Below are positions 34,451 to 42,200 of a stretch of DNA of 64,000 bases, in pieces; the stretch's first letter is position 1; every line of letters begins with the position of its first letter. The notes below the pieces were generated by a model, which saw nothing but the letters and a program-made list of their open reading frames with translations, was not told the DNA's origin and did no database searches. The stretch comes from an uncultured Nitrospira sp. GTDB lineage: Bacteria > Nitrospirota > Nitrospiria > Nitrospirales > Nitrospiraceae. Location: assembly GCA_902500825.1 (NCBI GenBank), contig CABVRX010000007.1, forward strand, positions 79,190 through 143,189, written 5' to 3'. A program made the translations under genes and the position numbers.

Positions 34451-34487
34451 TTAGGTATTGACCTAAACGACTACATGGGCATATAGT
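34451..34487 (+). promoter_or_regulatory. Leaderless promoter with an operator-like inverted repeat for the arsR-type gene
   Basis: TTGACC (34458-34463) and TATAGT (34482-34487) are spaced by 18 bases, a good sigma-70 promoter. The -35 element lies within TTAGGT-ATTG-ACCTAA (34451-34466), a perfect six-base inverted repeat with a four-base spacer, a likely site for the regulator encoded at once downstream. The expected transcription start (about 34494) is next to the ATG at 34495, so the mRNA would have almost no 5' leader. No Shine-Dalgarno is present. Confidence 0.6.
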
Positions 34488-34494
34488 TAGGCCT

Positions 34495-34833
34495 ATGACT
34501 AACCAACCCATACAGCTCGATGACGTCTTTCACGCTTTGGGAGACCCAACCAGGCGAGCCGTGCTCGAACGACTGAGCAAGAAGCCTGCTCCTGTCAGCG
34601 AATTGGCAGCACTCTTTGATATGGCACTACCGTCGTTTATGCAGCACCTGAATGTGTTGGAAGAGTGTGGTTTGGCGCGCTCCTCCAAGGCCGGCCGTGT
34701 ACGAACCTATCAGCTCGAACCGAAAGCGCTAAGAGCAGCCGAACAGTGGATGGCAAAACACCGGGCGATCTGGGAAGTCCGTCTCAATCAGCTCGACGAC
34801 TATCTTAATAAAATGAAGGAGACCGACCGATGA
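34495..34833 (+). CDS. ArsR-family transcriptional regulator
   Basis: 112 residues with the winged helix-turn-helix of the ArsR/SmtB family: [69 protein letters not shown] shows alpha3-turn-alpha recognition helix and wing. The metal-binding CxC of ArsR is absent, so it belongs to the subgroup paired with SRPBCC proteins rather than metal sensors. Its last codons overlap the next gene by four bases (ATGA), proving coupling. The inverted repeat over its own -35 region suggests autorepression. Confidence 0.9.
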   Translation: MTNQPIQLDDVFHALGDPTRRAVLERLSKKPAPVSELAALFDMALPSFMQHLNVLEECGLARSSKAGRVRTYQLEPKALRAAEQWMAKHRAIWEVRLNQLDDYLNKMKETDR

Positions 34834-35339
34834 CGATTTTGCAATATCAGCCCGATCCTCGACTTGACCTAGTCCTTGAACGCATCGTCGATGTACCCAC
34901 AGAACTGATCTGGAAGGCATGGACCTCGCCGGAACACCTCAAACCCTGGTTCACTCCGGAGCCATGGAAAACAATCGATTGCGAAATCGATTTGCGGCCG
35001 GGCGGGAAGTTCCGGACGGTCATGCGTTCACCGGAAGGTCAGGAGTTTCCGCACATTGGCTGTTATCTTGAGATCGTCACGAACGAGAAACTAGTCTGGA
35101 CGAACGCCTTGCTGCCCGGCTATCGACCGGCACCTCTGCCCGCTGAGACTGAGGCCACCTGCGACTCGTTCTTCTTTACAGCCATTCTGCTCCTTCAACG
35201 GCATCAGAAGGGAACCAAGTACACGGCGCTGGCGATCCACAGAGACGAAGCGGGTCAGACGCAGCATGAGAAAATGGGATTCCGTGAAGGCTGGGGCAAG
35301 GTACTCGATCAGCTGGTGGCTTATGTGAAAACACTCTAG
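34830..35339 (+). CDS. SRPBCC/AHSA1-type domain protein
   Basis: 169 residues of the START/Bet v1-like fold, AHSA1 (activator of Hsp90 ATPase homolog) subgroup: [28 protein letters not shown] at the start, [17 protein letters not shown]-x-x-x-KLVWTNA, and [14 protein letters not shown] at the end. These proteins form a hydrophobic cavity for an unidentified ligand. Such genes are very often co-transcribed with an ArsR regulator, as here by an ATGA overlap, so the regulator likely controls it in response to the ligand. No enzymatic residues are known for the group. Confidence 0.88.
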   Translation: MTILQYQPDPRLDLVLERIVDVPTELIWKAWTSPEHLKPWFTPEPWKTIDCEIDLRPGGKFRTVMRSPEGQEFPHIGCYLEIVTNEKLVWTNALLPGYRPAPLPAETEATCDSFFFTAILLLQRHQKGTKYTALAIHRDEAGQTQHEKMGFREGWGKVLDQLVAYVKTL

Positions 35340-35562
35340 CTTGAAACTCCGCACGGGGCGGTGAGCGCCTCAAATGAAACGCTATAGAGGATCGTAACGG
35401 AGTAGTAATCTCTTTTCGGTAGAGACACTGCTTGGGTCATGGATCGGCTTGCATGCAGCACCGAACGGCTTCGACCAAAAACCCGAGAATGGCCTTTCCC
35501 TGTTGACTCTCTCACCATCTCACTTATAAGTTCTCGCTCGCGATTCACTTGTGACGCGGGAG

Positions 35563-36108
35563 ATGAAGTCGGTCATGTTATTGCGGGGCCCAGTCTTCTG
35601 TACGCTTGCGCTTATTCTCTTGAGCGGCTGTGTCACGCCGCCCGAGGAGAAGCTACGACTGGCCGCCGCTGAGGGAAATCTTCTCCGAGTGGAGACATTC
35701 CTTGGACAGGGAGTCAGTGCCCAAGCAGTCGATGAGCGTGGCGCGACTCCCCTCTACCTGGCGGCAAAGAATGGGCATCGGGATATCGCGGCACTCCTGC
35801 TGGAACAAGGAGCAGTCATAAACTCTGCGAAACAGGACGGCGTCACACCGCTCTTCATCGCAGTGCAAACAGGACAGCGGGATGTGGTCGCTCTGCTTCT
35901 TGAAAAAGGAGCGGATGTGAACACACAGGCTCAGATAGGGGGAGTGACACTGTTGCATGTCGGGGCGTATCGCGGCGACGAGAAGATCGTCACCTTCCTT
36001 CTTCAGCATGGAGCGGATAAGAATGCCAGAATGTCGTCCGGAGAACGCCCTGTGGACCTGGCTCGTCAGCAGGGCCATACGGCTCTGATTTCGCTCCTCG
36101 ATCCATAA
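35563..36108 (+). CDS. Ankyrin-repeat lipoprotein
   Basis: A lipoprotein with a signal peptide and lipobox LLSGC (Cys at about residue 24), then about four ankyrin repeats: ERGATPLYLAAKNGHRDIAALLLEQGA, DGVTPLFIAVQTGQRDVVALLLEKGADVN, GVTLLHVGAYRGDEKIVTFLLQHGADKN and a final SGERPVDLARQQGHTALISLL. Ankyrin repeats bind proteins, here in the periplasm on an acyl-anchored protein. I chose ATG 35563; a GTG 12 bases upstream and an ATG 12 bases downstream are alternatives, the last having a GGGAG binding site about 12 bases away. It stands alone and converges on thpR. Confidence 0.82.
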   Translation: MKSVMLLRGPVFCTLALILLSGCVTPPEEKLRLAAAEGNLLRVETFLGQGVSAQAVDERGATPLYLAAKNGHRDIAALLLEQGAVINSAKQDGVTPLFIAVQTGQRDVVALLLEKGADVNTQAQIGGVTLLHVGAYRGDEKIVTFLLQHGADKNARMSSGERPVDLARQQGHTALISLLDP

Positions 36109-36150
36109 CGGCGATGCGCAGAGGAAGAGGAATTGAGATCTGGGCTGCTG

Positions 36151-36765
36151 CTAATCGCAGGAACCCTCTTCCACCTCCCATAGCTTCGTATAGAGCGGTC
36201 CGGTCGGACGTAGTTTGCTTTTCATCAACACAAGCGCCCCAACGGTGATGGCACCTACGGAGAGTGGGCGATCACAAACGCCGCTCTGAGACAGTCGCTG
36301 CCCCACTTGTCGATCGCCGGCCTTGATCCGTGCCAGCGTCAGGTGCGGCGTAAAGGGTTTATCATCCGTCAAAAAACCGAGTGAACGGCAACAGGTTTCT
36401 ATCTCCCGATGCAACGCAGCCAATCGGTTGGCTGCGTCACTGTTGAACCACTGTTCAGATGGGCCGACCCACAGCACGCGCGGTTGCCGAAGATTTGGGA
36501 ACGCCTGGAGCCGATCGATGGGAATCTGAATGGGGGGATGGGATCGCCTGACGGTTGCCATGGCTTCGCGCAGCCGAGCAACGAGTTGTTCGTCAGTGTC
36601 GCCGAGAAACCTGATGGTGAGATGAATGGACGACGGCTGCACCCAGGTGATCCGGATATCTTTTGAAGACTCACGGTCGAGCCGTTGTCGCAAATCTTGT
36701 TGAGCCAGCGAGATCTGGTTACGGAGATCGCCTCCCAGTTCCACGGCAAGAAACGTTCGGATCAT
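36151..36765 (-). CDS. thpR: RNA 2',3'-cyclic phosphodiesterase
   Basis: A 204-residue 2H phosphoesterase of the ThpR/LigT family. The two catalytic His-x-Thr motifs are seen: HLTIRFLG near residue 48 and HLTLARIK near residue 136. The enzyme opens or ligates 2',3'-cyclic phosphates of RNA. ATG 36765 gives MIRTFLAVELGGDL and overlaps the cinA stop in ATGA, indicating coupling. Family length is about 180-200 residues. The cinA-thpR order often precedes recA; here recA is 5 kb away and not linked. Confidence 0.9.
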   Translation of the reverse strand: MIRTFLAVELGGDLRNQISLAQQDLRQRLDRESSKDIRITWVQPSSIHLTIRFLGDTDEQLVARLREAMATVRRSHPPIQIPIDRLQAFPNLRQPRVLWVGPSEQWFNSDAANRLAALHREIETCCRSLGFLTDDKPFTPHLTLARIKAGDRQVGQRLSQSGVCDRPLSVGAITVGALVLMKSKLRPTGPLYTKLWEVEEGSCD

Positions 36766-38054
36766 GCCTCCCCTCGGGCGATGAGCCATCGGCGAAGCAG
36801 ATCCAGAGCCGCCTGCGCAGCACGCTGTCGAATCACGGACCGATCGCCGTGGAAGCGAAACTCCTTTGCCGTGACATCGTCATTGCCGCCATCAAGCCCG
36901 ATAAAGACCAACCCGACAGGTTTGGTCTCCGTCGCGCCGCCAGGCCCGGCGATGCCCGTTACGCTCAATGCCACAGACACACCCGCGCGTGCTCGCATCC
37001 CTGTGGCCATCGCTGCGGCCACTTCTCGACTGACTGCTCCATATTGCTCGATAAGGCGTGCCGGTACCGCAAGCATGTCCGTCTTGGCTTGGTTGCTGTA
37101 GCAGAGCGCCCCGCGATCGACATAGGCTGAAGATCCCGGTACTTGTGTGAGCCGGTAACCAATGAGACCTCCCGTGCACGATTCAGCTACCGCGATGGTG
37201 AGTTTCTGTCGTTGGAGCAATCGACCGACCACTTCTTCCAACGTGTCCTGCCCCTCGGCATAGATCCATTCGCGCAATCTCGTGCGAACCCCTTCCTCTA
37301 ATGACCGAAGAACGGCTCCTTTGATCGATCGATGAGCCCTGGTCGTCAGCGACACCAGCACTTCTGTCGGCGAGGCCAGAAGCCCCAACGCAATCGGCGT
37401 CCGTTTCTGTATGAGTCCCTGCAGCTTACTATCCACATCGGACTCCGGTAATCCCCAGGTATGAAAGGTCACTCGTGTGATGGGATGGGAACATGCCTGT
37501 TTCGATCGGTTGAGTCGATCCGCCAGGTACGGAATCACCGATTGCTGCATCATGGCCTGCATCTCACTTGGGACACCCGGCAGGGATATCATCCTCGCGT
37601 TCCGCCATGTCAACATAAAGCCAGGCGCAGACCCGACGGGGTTGGGCACCACCACAGCATGTGATGGAATCAAGGCTTGCCGCAATTGCCCGCGATTCGG
37701 TGTTCGCCCCCATTGAGCCAACCTGGCCCTCATGCTTTCGAACGCTTCCTTGCGGCGAGCCAGGCGGAAGCCGGTTACCGACGCGACGGCTTCCCTGGTG
37801 CAATCGTCCACCGTAGGACCTAAGCCCCCGGTCATGATCACAATCTTGGCCCGACGGCAGGCGGTCGTCAGGACTCCTGCGATATCCGACTGATCGTCTC
37901 CCACGATGGTCTTAAACCTGACTTCGATGCCGATCGCAGCCAAGGCATCGGCGACAAACAGTGAATTGCTGTCGGACCGACCTCCCACGAGCAGCTCGGA
38001 GCCAATCGCAATGGTTTCAGCAATAGACATACGTGCCGGTGACGTCATTGGCAT
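36762..38054 (-). CDS. cinA: CinA-like protein (nicotinamide-nucleotide amidase domain)
   Basis: 430 residues. The N-terminal MoCF/COG1058 domain begins AETIAIGSELLVGGRSDSN, with the VGDD block and MTGGLGPTVDDCTREAVA, and covers about 1-170; this domain is linked with ADP-ribose pyrophosphatase activity. The C-terminal CinA domain (about 260-430) contains TIAVAESCTGGLIGYRLTQVPGSSAYVDRGALCYSNQAK and VSVALSVTGIAGPGGATETKPVGLVFIG with catalytic-type Ser/Lys pair, a nicotinamide mononucleotide deamidase. It begins three bases after the periplasmic protein gene and overlaps thpR in ATGA. Confidence 0.93.
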   Translation of the reverse strand: MPMTSPARMSIAETIAIGSELLVGGRSDSNSLFVADALAAIGIEVRFKTIVGDDQSDIAGVLTTACRRAKIVIMTGGLGPTVDDCTREAVASVTGFRLARRKEAFESMRARLAQWGRTPNRGQLRQALIPSHAVVVPNPVGSAPGFMLTWRNARMISLPGVPSEMQAMMQQSVIPYLADRLNRSKQACSHPITRVTFHTWGLPESDVDSKLQGLIQKRTPIALGLLASPTEVLVSLTTRAHRSIKGAVLRSLEEGVRTRLREWIYAEGQDTLEEVVGRLLQRQKLTIAVAESCTGGLIGYRLTQVPGSSAYVDRGALCYSNQAKTDMLAVPARLIEQYGAVSREVAAAMATGMRARAGVSVALSVTGIAGPGGATETKPVGLVFIGLDGGNDDVTAKEFRFHGDRSVIRQRAAQAALDLLRRWLIARGEA

Positions 38055-38057
38055 GCG

Positions 38058-38654
38058 CTAATCAATTTCGGCAAAGTTAACCGCAAAGCTGACCTCTCCG
38101 CCGCTCGCGGGAAATACTATGATGGTCGTCTGCGCGTTCGGATCGAAATCGGCATACCTAAAGGTGGCGATGACTTTCGCCCAAAACTTTGGTGACTTCG
38201 GCCATACCGAACTTCGACCGGCTTGGCCATCGACCCGCACCGTGGTAGGCTTGACTATCCTTCCACCTTGCTCAAACACCATATAGCTATTGACCGCAAA
38301 TGACGGACTGTCTCCAAGGATCACGGTTCTCACAAGCATCGTCGGAGCCTCAGTCACTTGTACAATATCAGCTGCGCTCGGTTCGAGCCCTCGTAAGGCC
38401 ATGTGCGTTGCCAAGACCGACAATGCCCCGAGTTTCGTGACCAGAAATCCACCAGAGTGCAGATCATCGCCACTTCCAAATCGAGCATACAGCGTTTCGG
38501 GAGTTTGACGGTGCGCCGCCGCCTCTTTCCCTCGATCGAGTGACCGCTGGACTTGTGTCTGTGTTGGCTGCACCTCAATCGCTTGCGATGGACACACGAA
38601 GCCACAGGTCCAGATCACCGCTATCCACACGGACACGTATGCAGGGAACTTCAT
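38058..38654 (-). CDS. Exported protein of unknown family
   Basis: 198 residues from ATG 38654. A signal peptide (MKFPAYVSVWIAVIWTCGFV) with a likely cleavage after CPSQA is followed by a soluble domain with mixed alpha/beta pattern (AADIVQVTEAPTMLVRTVILG, SYMVFEQGGRIVKPTTVRVDGQ). Residues 50-80 are rich in Gln and Arg. I recognise no domain; it is close in size to lineage-specific periplasmic proteins. It is the first gene of the cinA-thpR unit, starting three bases before cinA. Its annotation as periplasmic rests on the signal peptide only. Confidence 0.65.
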   Translation of the reverse strand: MKFPAYVSVWIAVIWTCGFVCPSQAIEVQPTQTQVQRSLDRGKEAAAHRQTPETLYARFGSGDDLHSGGFLVTKLGALSVLATHMALRGLEPSAADIVQVTEAPTMLVRTVILGDSPSFAVNSYMVFEQGGRIVKPTTVRVDGQAGRSSVWPKSPKFWAKVIATFRYADFDPNAQTTIIVFPASGGEVSFAVNFAEID

Positions 38655-38718
38655 AGGACTGCGACTAGCAGAACCTTTGTGGCCTGTCAATGAATACGGT
38701 TCCTGCCTGGCCCTCCCG

Positions 38719-38748
38719 TTGACAAGACTCAAGGGGAAATGCTAAACG
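38719..38748 (+). promoter_or_regulatory. Candidate promoter of the HemQ-like gene
   Basis: TTGACA (38719-38724) lies 18 bases before TAAACG (38743-38748). It sits between the divergent periplasmic protein gene and the gene at 38798, whose GGAG ribosome binding site (AAAGGAG, about seven bases before the ATG) lies downstream. The -35 is perfect, the -10 weak. Confidence 0.45.
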
Positions 38749-38797
38749 AAGAAAAACTACGGGCGTGTTTCATTTTAATCAAGTAAAGGAGCTTTGA

Positions 38798-39520
38798 ATG
38801 TCGACCCCGGATACTCCTGCTGCCACCCCGACGCCTCGGCGCCAGTATGTGAACTTTATTTTTTATAAAGTGGACCCGGCCTGGCGGCGCCTACCGGAGG
38901 ATGTGCGCACACAGGGCAAACAAGAGTTTCTCCGGGCCGTGGAGGACTTCAACGGACAAGTGTTGGTGGTCCCTTATTCCACCGTCGGTATTCGTGGGGA
39001 CTGCGACTTCATGTTGTGGCGTATCAGCTACGACCTCGACCTGTTCCAGGATATGGGCACCAAGATCCTCGCCTCCGGCCTCGGACAGTACCTCTCCACC
39101 CCATATTCTTACTTGGCGTTGACCAAACGGTCCGTCTACGTCGACCACCACACACACGCGGGACAGGAAGGGAAACGGCTCACGGTGGTTCCGGGAAAGA
39201 GCAAATACATCTTTGTGTACCCCTTCCTCAAGACACGGGAGTGGTTTCTGCTGACGAAGGCGGCGCGCCAGGGCATGATGGACGAGCACATTGAAGTCGG
39301 CCATCGGTTTCCGTCCGTGAAGCTGAATACGACCTATTCGTTCGGCTTGGACGATCAGGAATGGGTCGTGGCATTTGAAAGCGACAAGCCGGAGGATTTT
39401 CTCGACTTGGTGATGGCGCTGCGGGAGACGGAAGGATCGCGGTATACCCTGCGGGACACTCCGATTTTTACCTGCATCCGCAAGAGCCTCAAAGAAACTC
39501 TCGACACCCTCGGCGGCTAG
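38798..39520 (+). CDS. hemQ: HemQ / chlorite dismutase family heme protein
   Basis: 240 residues of the dimeric ferredoxin-like fold shared by coproheme decarboxylase (ChdC/HemQ) and chlorite dismutase. The block YIFVYPFLKTREWFLL carries Tyr residues 137 and 141 of the decarboxylase type, and MDEHIEVGHRFPSVKLNTTYSFGLDDQEWVVAFE follows with proximal ligand His164. The distal Arg that chlorite dismutases need falls at Asn177 (13 residues after the His), so oxygen evolution from chlorite is unlikely and a role in heme synthesis through coproheme is preferred. A perfect terminator ends the unit, so it is probably monocistronic. Confidence 0.72.
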   Translation: MSTPDTPAATPTPRRQYVNFIFYKVDPAWRRLPEDVRTQGKQEFLRAVEDFNGQVLVVPYSTVGIRGDCDFMLWRISYDLDLFQDMGTKILASGLGQYLSTPYSYLALTKRSVYVDHHTHAGQEGKRLTVVPGKSKYIFVYPFLKTREWFLLTKAARQGMMDEHIEVGHRFPSVKLNTTYSFGLDDQEWVVAFESDKPEDFLDLVMALRETEGSRYTLRDTPIFTCIRKSLKETLDTLGG

Positions 39521-39544
39521 ATATCCGAATCAGAATAGTATGAG

Positions 39545-39586
39545 GGGGGTCTTCGGTTGTAACGACCGAAGACCCCCTTTGTTTTT
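39545..39586 (+). terminator. Strong intrinsic terminator after the HemQ-like gene
   Basis: A 13-base perfect stem (GGGGGTCTTCGGT at 39545-39557, ACCGAAGACCCCC at 39565-39577) with a seven-base loop is followed by TTTGTTTTT. It lies 25 bases after the stop codon. This is the clearest terminator in the window. Confidence 0.93.
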
Positions 39587-39691
39587 ATCGGCATTGCACT
39601 CATCGGATCATACCCGTGCGCACGTCTCTGCAGCCTTTGACAGTCTGACGAGGCCTATGTTACCTCTACAATGTCATTCGCTGAGGTACCA

Positions 39692-39910
39692 ATGGCTGAT
39701 ACCACCGCTCTCTATGCCCTGCGTTTTCCTGACGGCTCGGTGAGCCTCTATATCGATGAGCTCTATGCCAAGGATAGAGGCATTGATCCTTCCCGACTTG
39801 TGCGGGTAGAAATCCCACGAGAATTGTTCGTCAGCGGCACCGTGCAGGACATCCGTGAATATGTGGCGCTTCAACTCGAACAACATCAACAACATGCCGG
39901 TAACGCGTAA
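39692..39910 (+). CDS. Small hypothetical protein
   Basis: 72 residues beginning MADTTALYALRFPDGSVSLYIDELYAKD, with GAGGT five bases before ATG 39692; an upstream ATG adds seven residues. It is acidic and probably folded (YALRFPDGSVSL strand pair, then IPRELFVSGTVQDIREYVALQLE helix). Ends in a His/Gln-rich EQHQQHAG. No domain recognised. The next gene (39999) follows after 88 bases on the same strand and may be a partner. Confidence 0.5.
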   Translation: MADTTALYALRFPDGSVSLYIDELYAKDRGIDPSRLVRVEIPRELFVSGTVQDIREYVALQLEQHQQHAGNA

Positions 39911-39998
39911 AGACCACCGGTAAAGACAGAGCACGGATGCGTACCGATCAGTCCACGCTCCGTGGAAACCTCGATCTTCAATATCTGACCAACGCTCC

Positions 39999-41180
39999 AT
40001 GGTACAAGCACCGGCAACATCACCCCTGACAGCCGAGATGATCGAAGAAGTGATCGCCGGTCTACCGATCCAAGGCCGCATCATCCTACGACTCCTGCTG
40101 ATTCAGCACCTGGATGTCACTCACGAGGAAATCCTCTATATGGTGTCGGACAGACCGGACCCTCGTTGTGTATCCGGCAAGAAACCTGTCACGACGATGA
40201 CACAAGAATCGATCACCGCGATGATCGAGCGCCGGAACGAATACCGGCGGCGCGCACGACTTCGCCGAGAACGAACCTGGCTTCAGTGTATCGCATTGAC
40301 CAATCAGGCTCACATGGCGAGCGCGCTAGCCACCCGGGCTGCCGCACTGTTGACTGCGCGTGGAGTGTCCTCAGAAACCATCGAGCGACTCACAGCACAC
40401 GCTCGTTCCGCCGTTCCATCGACGACGTTACGGCTCTTGGAGGAAAGTTGGGACAAAAACGAGATCTCTGCGGAAGACTATCAGAAGCATCGGTTAGTCG
40501 TTGAGATGCAGACGCAACTTCGCTTTGCCGAGCGATTCAAGAAACGCCTGGACCTGGCACAGCGTGAGCAACACATGTCGGATCGCACGACCTTGGCCGA
40601 TCACGAGATCGGCCATATCTGGGGAATCCCGGCCGGAACCTTGGCGGCCCGCAAAGTGAAGTTCTTGGCACAGTATCTCACCGTCATCCAAACCAAATGC
40701 TCCGACGTTCCGACGGGACCGGGCAACAGACTCTCCCTTGACCTCTGGAATGAAACCCTGCAGGTTCTCTCGCGTACTTCCATCGAACGATCAATCGCCA
40801 CCTACGATGGTCTCGAACGGACTGAGTCGGCTTTGCTCGAAAAACTGGCGGCCTATGCCCTGATTCGAATTCCGGAGGCCTCGGAAACGAAATTCTGGAA
40901 TTCGCTCGTGTTTGGAGCCAGTTCCAACGCCATGCATAGTGAAATCACTCGAACATTGTTTGGCCTCCAGCGGCTGGTCTCCATTCAGAAGGATACTGAG
41001 GCCGGCGACGAGGCGCTGGATGAAGAGCTCCTCAAACGCACAACGCCGATTTCGAAAGAATCGGAGTCAGTCTCAGGTCAACATGAGGCCGGTCGCCCCG
41101 AACTGACGGAGCTGCAACAACACATTCTGCGTAGTTTCACGGGAGAAGACAGCAGCGGAAGAGCTTCCGACAAATGGTAA
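39999..41180 (+). CDS. Large hypothetical protein, mostly helical
   Basis: 393 residues with no transmembrane segment and no recognised catalytic motif. The sequence is Arg/Ala/Glu-rich and helical: an N-terminal helical bundle (GLPIQGRIILRLLLIQHLDVTHEEILYMVS), an Arg-rich NEYRRRARLRRERTW, and a central QTQLRFAERFKKRLDLAQREQH. There is a Ser/Glu-rich acidic tail (KESESVSGQHEAGR). Helix-turn-helix character is weakly suggested around ADHEIGHIWGIPAGTLAARKVKFL but I would not call it DNA-binding. It lies 88 bases after the small gene at 39692 and 45 before the next. Function unknown. Confidence 0.6.
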   Translation: MVQAPATSPLTAEMIEEVIAGLPIQGRIILRLLLIQHLDVTHEEILYMVSDRPDPRCVSGKKPVTTMTQESITAMIERRNEYRRRARLRRERTWLQCIALTNQAHMASALATRAAALLTARGVSSETIERLTAHARSAVPSTTLRLLEESWDKNEISAEDYQKHRLVVEMQTQLRFAERFKKRLDLAQREQHMSDRTTLADHEIGHIWGIPAGTLAARKVKFLAQYLTVIQTKCSDVPTGPGNRLSLDLWNETLQVLSRTSIERSIATYDGLERTESALLEKLAAYALIRIPEASETKFWNSLVFGASSNAMHSEITRTLFGLQRLVSIQKDTEAGDEALDEELLKRTTPISKESESVSGQHEAGRPELTELQQHILRSFTGEDSSGRASDKW

Positions 41181-41225
41181 CGTTCATGGTTGCCAACCGC
41201 CGGCAATTCGGTATAATGACTCCCA

Positions 41226-41672
41226 ATGATGACGAGACAACCGTGTATCTCACCGATATTCGTCTTCTTGCTGGTTGTCTTTCTACTCCTCATGTCCGCC
41301 AATCCATTTCCGACTGGATCAATCAGCACGACTACTCCGGCTGCTGCTGCCGGCATCATTGAAATCGCAGAGCTCTTGGCGCACCCGGAGCAATACGATC
41401 ATCAAGATGTCATGGTCACCGGAAAGGTCATGAACGTCCAGCTGGCGACCAATCGCCAGGGACAACCTGCCTATGGGTTCTTACTCCAGGACCAGGCCGG
41501 CACCCTCAAAGTTGTGAGCCTTGGGCAGCTGGAAGTCCGCGAAGGTGATCAAGTGATTGTCGAGGGTGTCTTCAGTCGCCTCAGACAAGTCGGCCGCACC
41601 ATTGTTTACAACGAGATTAAGGCCCTCTCCGTAAAGCCTTTGACTCGCCTCAACCCGGATTTCGTCGGCTGA
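41226..41672 (+). CDS. Exported OB-fold-like protein
   Basis: 148 residues: an N-terminal membrane or signal segment (FVFLLVVFLLLMSANPF) then an Ala-rich linker, then a domain IIEIAELLAHPEQYDHQDVMVTGKVM followed by YGFLLQDQAGTLKVVSL and EGDQVIVEGVFSRL. Pattern HP-x-x-Y-x-x-x-x-VxVxGxV and a LQDxxGxLKV strand set resembles the nucleic-acid OB-fold (tRNA_anti/BOF) of exported stress or CcmE-like proteins. It is not part of a known heme operon here. Probably a periplasmic protein; function unknown. Confidence 0.65.
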   Translation: MMTRQPCISPIFVFLLVVFLLLMSANPFPTGSISTTTPAAAAGIIEIAELLAHPEQYDHQDVMVTGKVMNVQLATNRQGQPAYGFLLQDQAGTLKVVSLGQLEVREGDQVIVEGVFSRLRQVGRTIVYNEIKALSVKPLTRLNPDFVG

Positions 41673-41747
41673 TCTCTTCCGTCCTCTCTACTCCGAATAT
41701 ATCCCGAGCTGGTTGCTTTTCACTTCGCGACAGAGAACAATGCCTCT

Positions 41748-42137
41748 ATGTTTGGAAAGAAATTTGCCTCCGTCTGGTTGGGAATCCTTGGTCTCGTATG
41801 GCTGACCAATTGCGCCGTGCAGGCTCGCGTTGGCGAATACCCAAATCAAAAAGCGATGACGGGTAAATCCAGGTCGGAGATCCTCGCGTGTGCGGGGTTG
41901 CCCACAAAGGAGAGAAAAGAAGGCGACTTTACTCTTCTTCAATACTACCGTGAAGCGCCGATCCTCGAAGAATCTCAACCCATCGGCAAGGGCAGTGTAT
42001 CGACCATTCGTCACGGGTGCTGGACCACCGTCGTACTGGAGGAGGATAGAGTTGTTGATATCCGATATCGATTTGTCCCCCCGTCTTTCGATGCGTCCAA
42101 CGATTGCGAGGAGATCTTCGCCTCTTGCCTACAGTAA
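41748..42137 (+). CDS. Lipoprotein, SmpA/OmlA-like
   Basis: 129 residues with a signal sequence and a lipobox LTNC (Cys at about residue 22). The remainder (MTGKSRSEILACAGLPTKERKEGD, FTLLQYYREA, VVDIRYRFVPP) resembles the BamE/SmpA-type small outer-membrane lipoprotein fold, in which a [GK]-x-x-x-x-x-[LV]-x-x-x-G-P-x motif leads to strands. Three further Cys occur near the end (SNDCEEIFASC). It is followed after 63 bases by a beta-barrel protein and may act in the outer membrane with it. Family assignment is tentative. Confidence 0.55.
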   Translation: MFGKKFASVWLGILGLVWLTNCAVQARVGEYPNQKAMTGKSRSEILACAGLPTKERKEGDFTLLQYYREAPILEESQPIGKGSVSTIRHGCWTTVVLEEDRVVDIRYRFVPPSFDASNDCEEIFASCLQ

Positions 42138-42200
42138 GGCGTCCTCCAACTTCCATCTCTCTCCAGGCCTACCATCGGTCGCCTTGATACGTATAATCCG

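Noticed and set aside
38798..39520. Straight assignment as chlorite dismutase
   Set aside because: The catalytic distal Arg position aligns with Asn, and the Tyr-rich site fits coproheme decarboxylase better.
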